Shown in pieces: positions 1 to 7,753 of a DNA stretch of 64,000 bases. The stretch is from NCBI RefSeq assembly GCF_013344475.1, contig NZ_JABUOU010000006.1, positions 1 through 64,000 on the forward strand, in the 5' to 3' direction. The notes beneath the pieces were generated by a model. The model saw only the letters and a list, made by a program, of their open reading frames with translations. It had not been told where the DNA came from and did no database searches. Position 1 is the stretch's first letter. Every line of letters starts with the position of its first letter. Made by a program: the position numbers and the translations under genes. This DNA comes from Martelella limonii. Its GTDB lineage: Bacteria; Pseudomonadota; Alphaproteobacteria; Rhizobiales; Rhizobiaceae.

Positions 1-78
1 CAATCCTCGCTCGGCCAATCCCTAAAGTTCAGCCTGACTAAGCATCTCAGCCTGTCGGAAGATTTTTTCGAACCGTAA
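1..78 (+). CDS. Possible 3' end of a gene entering from the left
   Basis: The frame ending with TAA at 76-78 is open to the left edge and encodes 25 residues ending in SEDFFEP. The composition is compatible with coding sequence but too short to name a family. A GC-rich inverted repeat (GCCGCC at 92-97 with GGCGGC at 112-117) follows 13 bases after the stop and could belong to its transcript end. There is no independent proof that this frame is used. Confidence 0.3.
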   Translation, partial: QSSLGQSLKFSLTKHLSLSEDFFEP

Positions 79-484
79 GCCCCGCAGAAGCGCCGCCCCG
101 TCGTTCGGTGAGGCGGCTTATAGACCCGCCCGTTCCCGATCGTCAACAAGGTTTTCCGAAAAAAATGACATTTTTGTTATGGTATTGATTTTGAACATTA
201 TTTTTGAATGCTGAATCGAGGCTGCTCGTTCCCGCGTCGATCACGCCCCAAAAGCCGGGTAGATCCGGAGCCTTCATGACAGCGCCTTCAATCCGCCATG
301 TTCAAGCCGGACAGTCGCCCGTCCATCCGGATCGAGATCCGTGTTGGGGAAAACCGGCAAGAGAGAGAATGCAGACGGCGCCTTCAAAGGGGCCGATTGT
401 CCTGATGGTTGTTTGACACACTCGCCTAATTTCGGCACATGGGAACGGGCAGATACTGAGATTGCGGCGCGAGACGGCAGGTCC
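79..484 (+). promoter_or_regulatory. Leader region of the M23 peptidase gene, AT-rich promoter candidate
   Basis: No convincing gene is present in these 406 bases. A sharp AT-rich stretch at 150-210 stands out from the GC-rich surroundings and holds a sigma-70-like pair, TTGTTA at 174-179 and CATTAT at 196-201, with 16 bases between. If used it would leave a leader of about 280 bases before the peptidase start at 485. Short ORFs within the stretch show no family features. Confidence 0.35.
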
Positions 485-2425
485 ATGAAAGTGAAAGATA
501 ATCCGGCGCGTGCATTTGGCCGGCGAAATCCGATCGTCGTCGACGGGCGCACACCTCCGGCAAGGCGGGATGTCTCGCTGCGGTGGCTCGCCGGCGTCTG
601 CCTGACAGGTCTGACGAGCACCGCCCTGATGGCGATTGCCCTTTCCGCGGCCGTTGACGGGCGCCAGCGCCTTGCGATCCCCGCCTCCGCCTTTGCCAAG
701 ACCGCGATCGATCGCCTTGACGATGAGGACAGCGCCGCACGCGGCGATCGTCTGGTGCAGACCGCTGTTATCGCCAAGCCCTCCAATCGCCGCATCCTTC
801 AGGTGCCGACCGCCGTGCGCCAGGGCGACAGCGACGTCATCCACTACGAGCCGTTCTCCGAAGTGAAGATGGCCCTTGCCGCCAATTACGGCGAAACGCC
901 CTCCTACCCCAAGTTCGACCCTTATGAGGTGTTCGCCTCAGGCGATCAGCCCGCGCCGGCAGCGCGCGCGGCTGATATCATCTATGACACCGACGTTCAG
1001 GGCGAAGTGGAGATCCGCTCGATCGCCTTTCCAATGACGCGCCCGGATGCCCCTTACGCCGCCGACCTTACCAGCGAAGAGATCGAGGCGACGATCCTCG
1101 CCAACGAGGCATCGCTCCAGGACAGCGTCGGCGAGATCTCGATGCTGAGCTATGTCGATCCGGACCGATTCGAGCCTGAGCCTTCCCTGCTTGCGATCAA
1201 GCCGGGCCTTGCTGCGCAGATCGTGGACGAGAATGTGTCCGTCAGCGCGCTGCAATCCGTGTTCACGCGCGATTTCAGCGATGACATCCTGCCGGTGCGC
1301 CAGGCCGTCGATACCTCCGACCTGCTGACGGCGGCCGGCTATCCGCCGCCGCAGTCTGCCGAGCTTGGCAGGCTGATCAAGGAAGGCACCGGCTCCGCCA
1401 TGCTGCAGGCCGGCGATACGCTGCGCATCGGGCTGTTGCGAATGGGCCGCAACATGCGCGTGGTGCGGCTCAGCCTTTACCGCAATGGCGAGCATGCGAT
1501 GACCATGGCGCTGAACGACAAGGGACGGTTCGTCAAGGGCACGCCCCCGGCCATGAGCGATGCGGTGGCCAACGCTTCTGCCGACGACACCGATCTTCTG
1601 CTCGGCTCGAACCAGAAATCGGTGCGCATCTATGACGGCATCTACCGGGCCATGCTCAGCTATGACCTGACGGAACAGATGTCGTCGCAGCTGATCAATC
1701 TGCTGGCGAGCAAGGTCGACCTGCAGTCGCAGGCGTCCCCGGACGATTCCCTCGAGCTGTTCTTCTCCGACGCCACGCCGGACGGCGGCGCGTCGGAGGA
1801 TTCCGAGCTGTTTTACATCGACGCGGAAATCGGCGGGGAGAAGATCCAGCTTTACCGCTTCCGCGATCCGGAAACCGGCGCGGTGGATTTCTACGACAAG
1901 GACGGCAAGAGCATTCGCCGCTTCCTGCTGCGCAATCCGGTCCCCAAGGGCCGGTTCACCTCGGGCTTCGGCATGCGCCGCCACCCCGTGCTGAAATATG
2001 CCCGCATGCATCCCGGCGTTGACTGGGCTGCGCCCACCGGTACGCCGATCATTGCGGCCGGCGACGGGATCGTGGAAAAGGCCGGCTGGTCGAGCGGCTA
2101 TGGCAACCAGACCATCATTCGCCACGCCAATGGCTACGAGACGTCCTACAATCACCAGAGCAAGATCGCCCCGGGCGTCAAGCCGGGTGCGCGCATCAAG
2201 CAGGGCCAGCTGATCGGCTATGTGGGCGCCACCGGCCTGGTCACGGGCGCGCATCTCCATTACGAGGTGATCGTCAACGGCACCAAGGTCAACCCGATGA
2301 AGATCCGCTTCCCGAATTCCGAAGCGCTTTCGGGCGACAACCTCGCCCGCTTCGAATCCGAACGTGCGCGCATCGATTCCCTTCTTGGCAACGACGGTGG
2401 CCAGGTCGCGTCAGCCTCGCAATAG
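485..2425 (+). CDS. Membrane-anchored M23 family metallopeptidase
   Basis: A 646-residue murein endopeptidase of the LytM/M23 type, predicted to cut peptidoglycan cross-links in the periplasm. Residues 33-56 form one membrane segment after a basic N-terminus (SLRWLAGVCLTGL); a long middle domain follows, and the M23 domain lies at about 485-610. The zinc ligands are visible as HPGVD (H509, D513) and HLH (H590, H592), so the enzyme should be active. The frame is open upstream to 341, but the start at 485 gives the length and N-terminus usual for rhizobial homologues. A clear terminator follows. Next to clpB, as in many Rhizobiaceae. Cell-wall target inferred from family. Confidence 0.9.
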   Translation: MKVKDNPARAFGRRNPIVVDGRTPPARRDVSLRWLAGVCLTGLTSTALMAIALSAAVDGRQRLAIPASAFAKTAIDRLDDEDSAARGDRLVQTAVIAKPSNRRILQVPTAVRQGDSDVIHYEPFSEVKMALAANYGETPSYPKFDPYEVFASGDQPAPAARAADIIYDTDVQGEVEIRSIAFPMTRPDAPYAADLTSEEIEATILANEASLQDSVGEISMLSYVDPDRFEPEPSLLAIKPGLAAQIVDENVSVSALQSVFTRDFSDDILPVRQAVDTSDLLTAAGYPPPQSAELGRLIKEGTGSAMLQAGDTLRIGLLRMGRNMRVVRLSLYRNGEHAMTMALNDKGRFVKGTPPAMSDAVANASADDTDLLLGSNQKSVRIYDGIYRAMLSYDLTEQMSSQLINLLASKVDLQSQASPDDSLELFFSDATPDGGASEDSELFYIDAEIGGEKIQLYRFRDPETGAVDFYDKDGKSIRRFLLRNPVPKGRFTSGFGMRRHPVLKYARMHPGVDWAAPTGTPIIAAGDGIVEKAGWSSGYGNQTIIRHANGYETSYNHQSKIAPGVKPGARIKQGQLIGYVGATGLVTGAHLHYEVIVNGTKVNPMKIRFPNSEALSGDNLARFESERARIDSLLGNDGGQVASASQ

Positions 2426-2453
2426 GGAACGGCTTTTCCAAAGCCGCGACGTG

Positions 2454-2494
2454 AAAAAGGCCCGCCGACAATCAATCGGCAGGCCTTTGCTTTC
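2454..2494 (+). terminator. Rho-independent terminator of the M23 peptidase gene
   Basis: AAAGGCC then GCCGA pairs with TCGGC then GGCCTTT, followed by GCTTTC. The stem has about 12 pairs with one offset base on each side and lies 29 bases after the stop at 2425. Confidence 0.75.
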
Positions 2495-2528
2495 TGACAA
2501 ACCTGTCCTCACACCTCTCACACCCGGC

Positions 2529-2640
2529 GTCATCCTCGGGCTTGACCCGAGGATCCAGGCAGCAAGGTCAGTCACCCTGTTAAAATTTGGGAAAGTCACT
2601 CACTTGAGCCGCCTGGATCAAGTCCGAGCATGATCCCCGG
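2529..2640. repeat. Palindromic repeat element, copy 1 (one intact arm, one degenerate arm)
   Basis: A 29-base palindromic unit (GTCATCCTCGGG, CTTGA, CCCGAGGATCCA) lies at 2529-2557, and a diverged inverted partner (CCTGGATCAAG, TCCGAGCATGATCC) at 2612-2638. The same 29-mer occurs at 5659-5687 and inverted at 5779-5807. The design, two palindromes facing each other about 60-90 bases apart, resembles REP/BIME-type elements common in alphaproteobacterial genomes. It lies between two genes with their own terminators. Confidence 0.8.
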
Positions 2641-2697
2641 GGTGAGATTGGCGTGCGTGGAAATCTCAGACGTGGTGGCTTTATCTGCAGTCTGAGA

Positions 2698-2720
2698 AGC
2701 CCGCCGGGAAACGGCGGGCT
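2698..2720 (-). terminator. Terminator hairpin of clpB
   Basis: AGCCCGCCG (2698-2706) and CGGCGGGCT (2712-2720) form a perfect 9-bp stem with a 5-base loop. It lies 37 bases past the clpB stop on the minus strand. The T-run after it is poor (TTCTC). Confidence 0.6.
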
Positions 2721-2756
2721 CCTGTCGTTTGACATGTCGTTTGCAAGACCTGCCGA

Positions 2757-5360
2757 TCAGGCAACCTGATCGAGCTTGCGGCCCGTGCCGAAGACCAGCC
2801 GGTCGGAACCGGCGTCGACGCGCACATGGGCACCATCGGCGATCTCGCCGCCGAGCAGCTTTTCGGCCAGCGGATCCTGCACGGCCGTCTGGATCACGCG
2901 CTTCAGGGGGCGCGCGCCATAGGCGGGATCATAGCCCTTCTCGGCGAGCCAGTTGCGGGCTTCCGGCGTCAGATCCAGCTCGATCTTGCGTTCGGCCAGC
3001 AGCCTCTCGAGACGGCCGAGCTGGATGTCGACGATCTTGCCCATATCGTCCCGGCGCAGCCGGTGGAACAGGATGATATCGTCGACTCGGTTCAGGAATT
3101 CCGGTCGGAACGATGCCCGAACCACGGCCATGACCTGATCACGCGCTGCCTCGCTGTCCTCATGATCGCCGAGCTGGGTCAGGAATTCCGCGCCCAGGTT
3201 CGAGGTCATGATGATGATCGTGTTGCGGAAGTCGACCGTGCGGCCCTGGCCGTCGGTCAGACGCCCGTCATCGAGCACCTGCAGCAGCACGTTGAACACA
3301 TCCGGATGCGCCTTTTCGATCTCGTCGAACAGGATCACCTGATAGGGCCGGCGGCGAACCGCTTCGGTCAGCACGCCACCCTCGTCGTAGCCGACATAGC
3401 CGGGAGGCGCCCCGATCAGCCGGGCCACGGAGTGCTTCTCCATGAATTCCGACATGTCCATGCGCACCATCGCGGTCTCGTCGTCGAACAGGAACCGGGC
3501 CAGCGACTTGGTCAGCTCGGTCTTGCCGACGCCGGTGGGACCCAAGAAGATGAACGAGCCGATCGGCCGGTTCGGATCCTGCAGGCCGGCACGGGCACGG
3601 CGGACCGAGCGCGATACGGCCTGAACCGCCTCGCCCTGGCCGACGACCCATCGGGCAAGCTCATCTTCCATGCGAAGCAGCTTGTCGCGCTCGCCTTCCA
3701 GCATCTTGTCGACCGGGATCCCGGTCCAGCGGGAGACGACCTGGGCAATATTGTCCGGGGTCACGACCTCCTGCAGGATCGAATCCGTTACGGTGTTGTC
3801 TTCGCTCTCGGCCTCGACAAGCTCCTTTTCGAGCTGCGGGATCGTGCCATAGGCGAGCTCGCCCGCCTTCTGGAACTCGCCGCCGCGCTGGGCGATGGCA
3901 AGCTCGTTGCGGGCGCTCTCAAGCTGTTTCTTGAGATCGGCTGCCCGGTTGAGCTTGTTCTTTTCCGACTGCCAGCGCGCCGTCAGCGCATCTGCCTCTT
4001 CCTCGAGCGAGGTGAGTTCGCTTTCGAGTTTCGCCAGACGGTCCTTGGAGGCCGTGTCGGTTTCCTTCTTCAGCGCTTCCCGCTCGATCTTGAGCTGGAT
4101 GATCCGCCGGTCTAGCTCGTCAAGCTCTTCGGGCTTGGAATCCACCTGCATGCGCACGCGGCTTGCGGCCTCGTCCATCAGGTCGATCGCCTTGTCCGGC
4201 AGGAACCTGTCGGTGATGTAGCGGTTCGAAAGCGTGGCGGCGGCCACCAGCGCGCTGTCGGCGATGCGCACCTGATGGTGCTGCTCGTATTTTTCCTTCA
4301 GCCCGCGCAGGATCGAGATCGTGTCCTCGACCGTCGGCTCGGCCACCATGACCGGCTGGAAACGACGGGCAAGAGCGGCATCCTTTTCCACATGCTTGCG
4401 GTATTCATCGAGCGTGGTCGCGCCGACGCAGTGCAGCTCGCCGCGCGCAAGGGCCGGCTTCAGAAGGTTCGAGGCATCCATCGCGCCATCGGCCTTGCCC
4501 GCGCCCACCAGCGTGTGCATCTCGTCGATGAACAGGATGATCTGGCCGGCTTCCGCCTGCACCTCGTTCAGAACCGCCTTCAGACGCTCCTCGAACTCGC
4601 CGCGATATTTCGCACCCGCAATCAGCGCGCCCATGTCGAGCGACATCAGCTTCTTGTCCTTGAGGCTTTCCGGCACGTCGCCATTGACGATCCGGAGCGC
4701 CAGGCCCTCGGTGATCGCGGTCTTGCCGACGCCGGGCTCGCCGATGAGCACGGGATTGTTCTTGGTGCGGCGCGACAGAACCTGGATCGTGCGGCGGATT
4801 TCATCGTCGCGTCCGATGACGGGATCGAGCTTGCCGTCGCGGGCATCCGCCGTCAGGTCGCGCGCATATTTCTTCAGCGCGTCATAGGCCTGTTCGGCGC
4901 TGGCGCTGTCGGCGGTGCGACCTTTTCGGATTTCGTTGATGGCAGCGTTCAGCCCGTTCGGCGTCACGCCGGCGCCGGCAAGCGTCTTCGCGGTCGAAGC
5001 GCTCTTTTCGATGACGAGCGCCAGAAGAAGGCGCTCAACGGTGACGAAACTGTCACCGGCCTTCTTGGCGGCCTCTTCGGCAGTGTTGAAGACCTTGGCG
5101 AGCGGCTGGGCGAGATAGATCTGGCCATTGCCGCCGGTCACCTTCGGCAGTTTGGCAAGCGCTGCATCATTGGCAAGCCGGGCCTTGGCGGGATCGCCGC
5201 CGGCGCGTGTGATCAGCGATGCGGCCATGCCTTCGCTGTCGTCGAGCAGAACCTTGAGGATGTGCTCGGCGTCGAACTGCTGATGGCCTTCACCCAGCGC
5301 ATAGGTCTGCGCCGACTGGAGAAAGCCGCGAACACGCTCTGAATATTTTTCGAAATTCAT
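2757..5360 (-). CDS. clpB: Chaperone ClpB, AAA+ disaggregase
   Basis: ClpB (867 residues) is the hexameric ATPase that pulls proteins out of aggregates together with DnaK. The sequence shows the N-terminal Clp repeat domain (1-150), a first AAA+ module with GEPGVGKT near 205, the long coiled-coil middle domain (about 410-520, rich in E, K and R), and a second AAA+ module with GPTGVGKT near 605. Length and motif order are typical. The start at 5360 ([10 protein letters not shown]) follows GGAGAG; the frame runs open further upstream but those residues are not family-like. It is monocistronic, with its own hairpin and a palindromic repeat element on each side. No RpoH promoter could be recognised by eye upstream. 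Confidence 0.98.
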   Translation of the reverse strand: MNFEKYSERVRGFLQSAQTYALGEGHQQFDAEHILKVLLDDSEGMAASLITRAGGDPAKARLANDAALAKLPKVTGGNGQIYLAQPLAKVFNTAEEAAKKAGDSFVTVERLLLALVIEKSASTAKTLAGAGVTPNGLNAAINEIRKGRTADSASAEQAYDALKKYARDLTADARDGKLDPVIGRDDEIRRTIQVLSRRTKNNPVLIGEPGVGKTAITEGLALRIVNGDVPESLKDKKLMSLDMGALIAGAKYRGEFEERLKAVLNEVQAEAGQIILFIDEMHTLVGAGKADGAMDASNLLKPALARGELHCVGATTLDEYRKHVEKDAALARRFQPVMVAEPTVEDTISILRGLKEKYEQHHQVRIADSALVAAATLSNRYITDRFLPDKAIDLMDEAASRVRMQVDSKPEELDELDRRIIQLKIEREALKKETDTASKDRLAKLESELTSLEEEADALTARWQSEKNKLNRAADLKKQLESARNELAIAQRGGEFQKAGELAYGTIPQLEKELVEAESEDNTVTDSILQEVVTPDNIAQVVSRWTGIPVDKMLEGERDKLLRMEDELARWVVGQGEAVQAVSRSVRRARAGLQDPNRPIGSFIFLGPTGVGKTELTKSLARFLFDDETAMVRMDMSEFMEKHSVARLIGAPPGYVGYDEGGVLTEAVRRRPYQVILFDEIEKAHPDVFNVLLQVLDDGRLTDGQGRTVDFRNTIIIMTSNLGAEFLTQLGDHEDSEAARDQVMAVVRASFRPEFLNRVDDIILFHRLRRDDMGKIVDIQLGRLERLLAERKIELDLTPEARNWLAEKGYDPAYGARPLKRVIQTAVQDPLAEKLLGGEIADGAHVRVDAGSDRLVFGTGRKLDQVA

Positions 5361-5474
5361 ATCAATCTCTCCATTCCTCGAACCGCCCTTTGAAAGCGAC
5401 GATGCGATGATCAAGATAAACCCCCTCATGCGAGGCGAGTTCCCTGGACGACCGTCTGGCCGCCTGGAGTTGAT

Positions 5475-5675
5475 ATGGGTGCGAAATCGGATGGTTTAAA
5501 GAGGGCTTGGAACAATTTTGTTGCATATATGCAACAGGACGAAATGGCGGCCGGGCAGGCCAAAACCGTCACTGAAGCCGACGACGGCGAGGCCATAAAT
5601 CCAATACCGTCAGGCTTACCAAAATCGGCCTTTCGAAACGCCCTCAGCCCTTCCGGGGGTCATCCTCGGGCTTGA
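5475..5675 (+). CDS. Small hypothetical ORF divergent from clpB
   Basis: A 66-residue ORF with a good ribosome site (GGAG six bases before ATG). The first 45 residues are polar and acidic with no cysteine or membrane segment ([20 protein letters not shown] at the start). The last 15 or so codons run into the palindromic repeat beginning at 5659, so the reading frame has probably acquired its present end from that element. No family recognised; it may not be a real gene. Confidence 0.3.
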   Translation: MGAKSDGLKRAWNNFVAYMQQDEMAAGQAKTVTEADDGEAINPIPSGLPKSAFRNALSPSGGHPRA

Positions 5676-5807
5676 CCCGAGGATCCAGGCGATTCTCTCC
5701 GCGACCGGCATTCAGGTGAACCTTCGTCGTGGTGAAATTGCCTGCCAGAACGCCACCTCCGCTCGCGACCAACGTGGATGGATCCTCGGGTCAAGCCCGA
5801 GGATGAC
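5659..5807. repeat. Palindromic repeat element, copy 2 (two perfect inverted arms)
   Basis: The 29-mer at 5659-5687 has an exact reverse complement at 5779-5807, with 91 bases between. Each arm is itself nearly palindromic around CTTGA. The left arm is identical to the one at 2529-2557, so clpB is bracketed by two copies of the same element. It lies between clpB and rnd. Confidence 0.85.
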
Positions 5808-5830
5808 GCGGAGATCTGGGCGGGCGCACC

Positions 5831-6448
5831 TCAGCTATGCGCGAAGATGTCGGTCTCTTCCCAGCCGAGAAGGTCGAGCTTGGCGCGGGTCGGCAGGAAT
5901 TCGAAACAGGCGCTCGCAAGCTCCATGCGTCCGTCGCGGATCAGCCTTTCCATCAGCTTGTCGCGCAGGCGGTGAAGATAGAGAACGTCCGACGCCGCAT
6001 ATTGCAATTGTGCCTCGGAAAGCTCCTCAGCCGCCCAGTCGGAGGATTGCTGCGCCTTGGAAACGTCGACATCGAGCATTTCGCGCAGATTGTCCTTCAG
6101 CCCGTGCCGGTCGGTATAGGTGCGGGTCAGCCGCGAGGCGATCTTGGTACAGAACACGTTGGTCGTGGTCACGCCGAAGGTGTGGTAGAGCACGGCGATA
6201 TCGAACCGGCCGAAATGGAAGATCTTCTGGCGGGCGGGATCGGCCAGCATGGCGCAGAGATTGGGGGCTTCCGTCTGGCCCGGCGCGATCTGGATCAGGT
6301 CGGCGCTGCCGTCGCCCGGCGAGATCTGCACCACGCACAGCCGGTCGCGGCGCGGGATCAGGCCCAGCGTCTCGCTGTCGATCGCGATTGCGCCGGTGTA
6401 GCGGCTCGCATGGTCTGCCGGAATATCCTGTTTATGCACGCGGATCAT
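5831..6448 (-). CDS. rnd: Ribonuclease D (short form)
   Basis: A 205-residue 3'-5' exoribonuclease of the DEDDy group, acting in tRNA and small-RNA 3' end trimming. The exonuclease motifs are visible: IDSETLG (Exo I) near residue 22, HFGRFDIAVL (Exo II) near 81, and YAASDVLYLH (Exo III, with the Y-x3-D signature) near 155. It lacks the HRDC domains of the 375-residue E. coli enzyme, which is usual for rhizobial short RNase D. The start at 6448 follows GGAGAG; upstream codons in the same frame are not conserved-looking. Monocistronic, just after a palindromic repeat. Confidence 0.92.
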   Translation of the reverse strand: MIRVHKQDIPADHASRYTGAIAIDSETLGLIPRRDRLCVVQISPGDGSADLIQIAPGQTEAPNLCAMLADPARQKIFHFGRFDIAVLYHTFGVTTTNVFCTKIASRLTRTYTDRHGLKDNLREMLDVDVSKAQQSSDWAAEELSEAQLQYAASDVLYLHRLRDKLMERLIRDGRMELASACFEFLPTRAKLDLLGWEETDIFAHS

Positions 6449-6652
6449 GTCGCGTCTCTCCATCGCCTGTCGTCTTTCGAATACCGGGTTCATAGCGGAT
6501 AGACCGCGCGCACGATACCCAAAAACGACAGCCGCGGGGCGGCCATCTGATGCCGGAGCCATCCCCGCCCGGGGGCTGCCGTCGTCGCCGCGCGGCTTGT
6601 GCAATCGCCGCCAAAGTTCTAACGGAAGGGACTGGAACCGGAAAGGAAGACG

Positions 6653-7012
6653 ATGCGGCTGAAAAACCCCGTCCGCGCCCTGTGGCGCCGCCACCGCGTG
6701 ATTTCCATCGCCTTTCTGGCGGCCGTCATCCTGACGCTCGCCTTCGCGCTGAAGACCGTTTTCGCGCTCTATTCCTGGAAATTCTCCCACCGCGAACTGG
6801 AGCTCAGAGGCTGGATGACGCTCGGCCATGTGGCGATGATCCACAAGATACCCGTCTTCGAACTCGCAGAAGCGCTGGAACTTGATCCGCTGAACAGCCG
6901 CCGGCTGCCGCTCTGGCGGATCATGCAGGCCCGCGACGAGACGCTGGATGAGCTTGAGGAGCAGATCGCCAGGGCGCTCGATGCGCATGAACGGGCCGCC
7001 GACGATGAATGA
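6653..7012 (+). CDS. Small single-pass membrane protein of unknown function
   Basis: 119 residues with a basic N-terminus (MRLKNPVRALWRRHR), one membrane segment at about 17-40 (ISIAFLAAVILTLAFALKTV), and a soluble acidic C-terminal half probably in the periplasm. The start has a strong site (GGAAAGGAAG). Its end overlaps the DedA start by 8 bases, so the two are translationally coupled and may act together. I do not recognise a family. Confidence 0.75.
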   Translation: MRLKNPVRALWRRHRVISIAFLAAVILTLAFALKTVFALYSWKFSHRELELRGWMTLGHVAMIHKIPVFELAEALELDPLNSRRLPLWRIMQARDETLDELEEQIARALDAHERAADDE

Positions 7013-7655
7013 GCAATTCCTGTCGCTGGTGCCGGTCTATGGCATACCGGTGATCGCGATGATCGTGATGCTCGGCTGTCTCGGTATCCCGATGCCGGCC
7101 GCTGTGATCATGCTGTTCGGGGGCTCGCTTGCAGCCTCCGGCGACCTGCCGATGCTTCCGACCATCGCAGCCTGCTTTGCCGCCGCCTGCACGTCTGACC
7201 AGATCGGCTACTGGGTCGGGCGCAAGGGCGGCGCCCGCTATGTGGCCAGTTTCGCCGCGCGCGGACCCAAACGCCAGCGCCTGGTCGACCGCGCCGAGGA
7301 CTATCTCGAGCGGCGCGGCGTTCTCGCGATCTTCTTCACCCGCTGGCTGCTGGCCCAGATAAGTCCCTATATCAATCCGGTGGCGGGCGCTGCCGGCATG
7401 CGCTGGCGCGCCTTTTCGCTCGCCTCCGTCAGCGGCCAGATCATCTGGGTTTCGACCTACAACATCCTCGGCTTCATCTTCTCGCGCAATATCATCGCCG
7501 TCGCCCATGTCGCCGGCAATGCCACCGGCTTCCTGGTGGCGGGCGTGATCTCGATCGTGCTGTTCTGGTACATCACCCGGGTGCTGCATTATTCGATCAA
7601 GCGCCGGAAGCGGCGGCGCTATCTGAAGCCAAGGGGCAGGCGCAACCGCAGCTGA
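7005..7655 (+). CDS. DedA family inner-membrane protein
   Basis: 216 residues with four to six membrane segments. DedA proteins are polytopic inner-membrane proteins linked to phospholipid flipping and envelope homeostasis. The family signature is seen around residues 112-135, where FFTRWLL is followed by NPVAGAAGMRWRAF. ATG at 7005 is chosen because it lies in the usual 8-base overlap with the gene before; an in-frame ATG at 6987 is possible. The C-terminus is strongly basic (KRRKRRRYLKPRGRRNR). A Pho box begins one base after the stop. Confidence 0.85.
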   Translation: MNEQFLSLVPVYGIPVIAMIVMLGCLGIPMPAAVIMLFGGSLAASGDLPMLPTIAACFAAACTSDQIGYWVGRKGGARYVASFAARGPKRQRLVDRAEDYLERRGVLAIFFTRWLLAQISPYINPVAGAAGMRWRAFSLASVSGQIIWVSTYNILGFIFSRNIIAVAHVAGNATGFLVAGVISIVLFWYITRVLHYSIKRRKRRRYLKPRGRRNRS

Positions 7656-7699
7656 GCTTCACAAAAGCGCAGCAAAAGCGTCACGCAAATGTTACGCTG
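7656..7699 (+). promoter_or_regulatory. Four-unit Pho box (PhoB site) before the alkaline phosphatase gene
   Basis: Four 11-base units in tandem: GCTTCACAAAA, GCGCAGCAAAA, GCGTCACGCAA, ATGTTACGCTG. The known Pho box is built of 7-base units like CTGTCAT spaced by 4 bases, giving an 11-base period. Units one, three and four keep the TTCAC, GTCAC or GTTAC core. It ends 54 bases before the phosphatase start, where a PhoB-activated promoter would be expected. Confidence 0.7.
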
Positions 7700-7753
7700 C
7701 AGGACTATCGCGGAACCGCACAGTCTTTCCAACACTCTTTCAAAGAGGTTCCC

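Noticed and set aside
938-2260. Long minus-strand ORF (440 residues) opposite the M23 peptidase
   Set aside because: Low-complexity Arg/Ala/His-rich translation, no ribosome site or motifs; antisense shadow of a high-GC gene.
2826-4115. Plus-strand ORF of 429 residues opposite clpB
   Set aside because: Codon-shadow of clpB, which has all its motifs on the other strand.
5361-5474. Heat-shock (RpoH) promoter for clpB
   Set aside because: No stretch matches CTTG with a CCCCAT-type -10 at proper spacing by eye; cannot be asserted.
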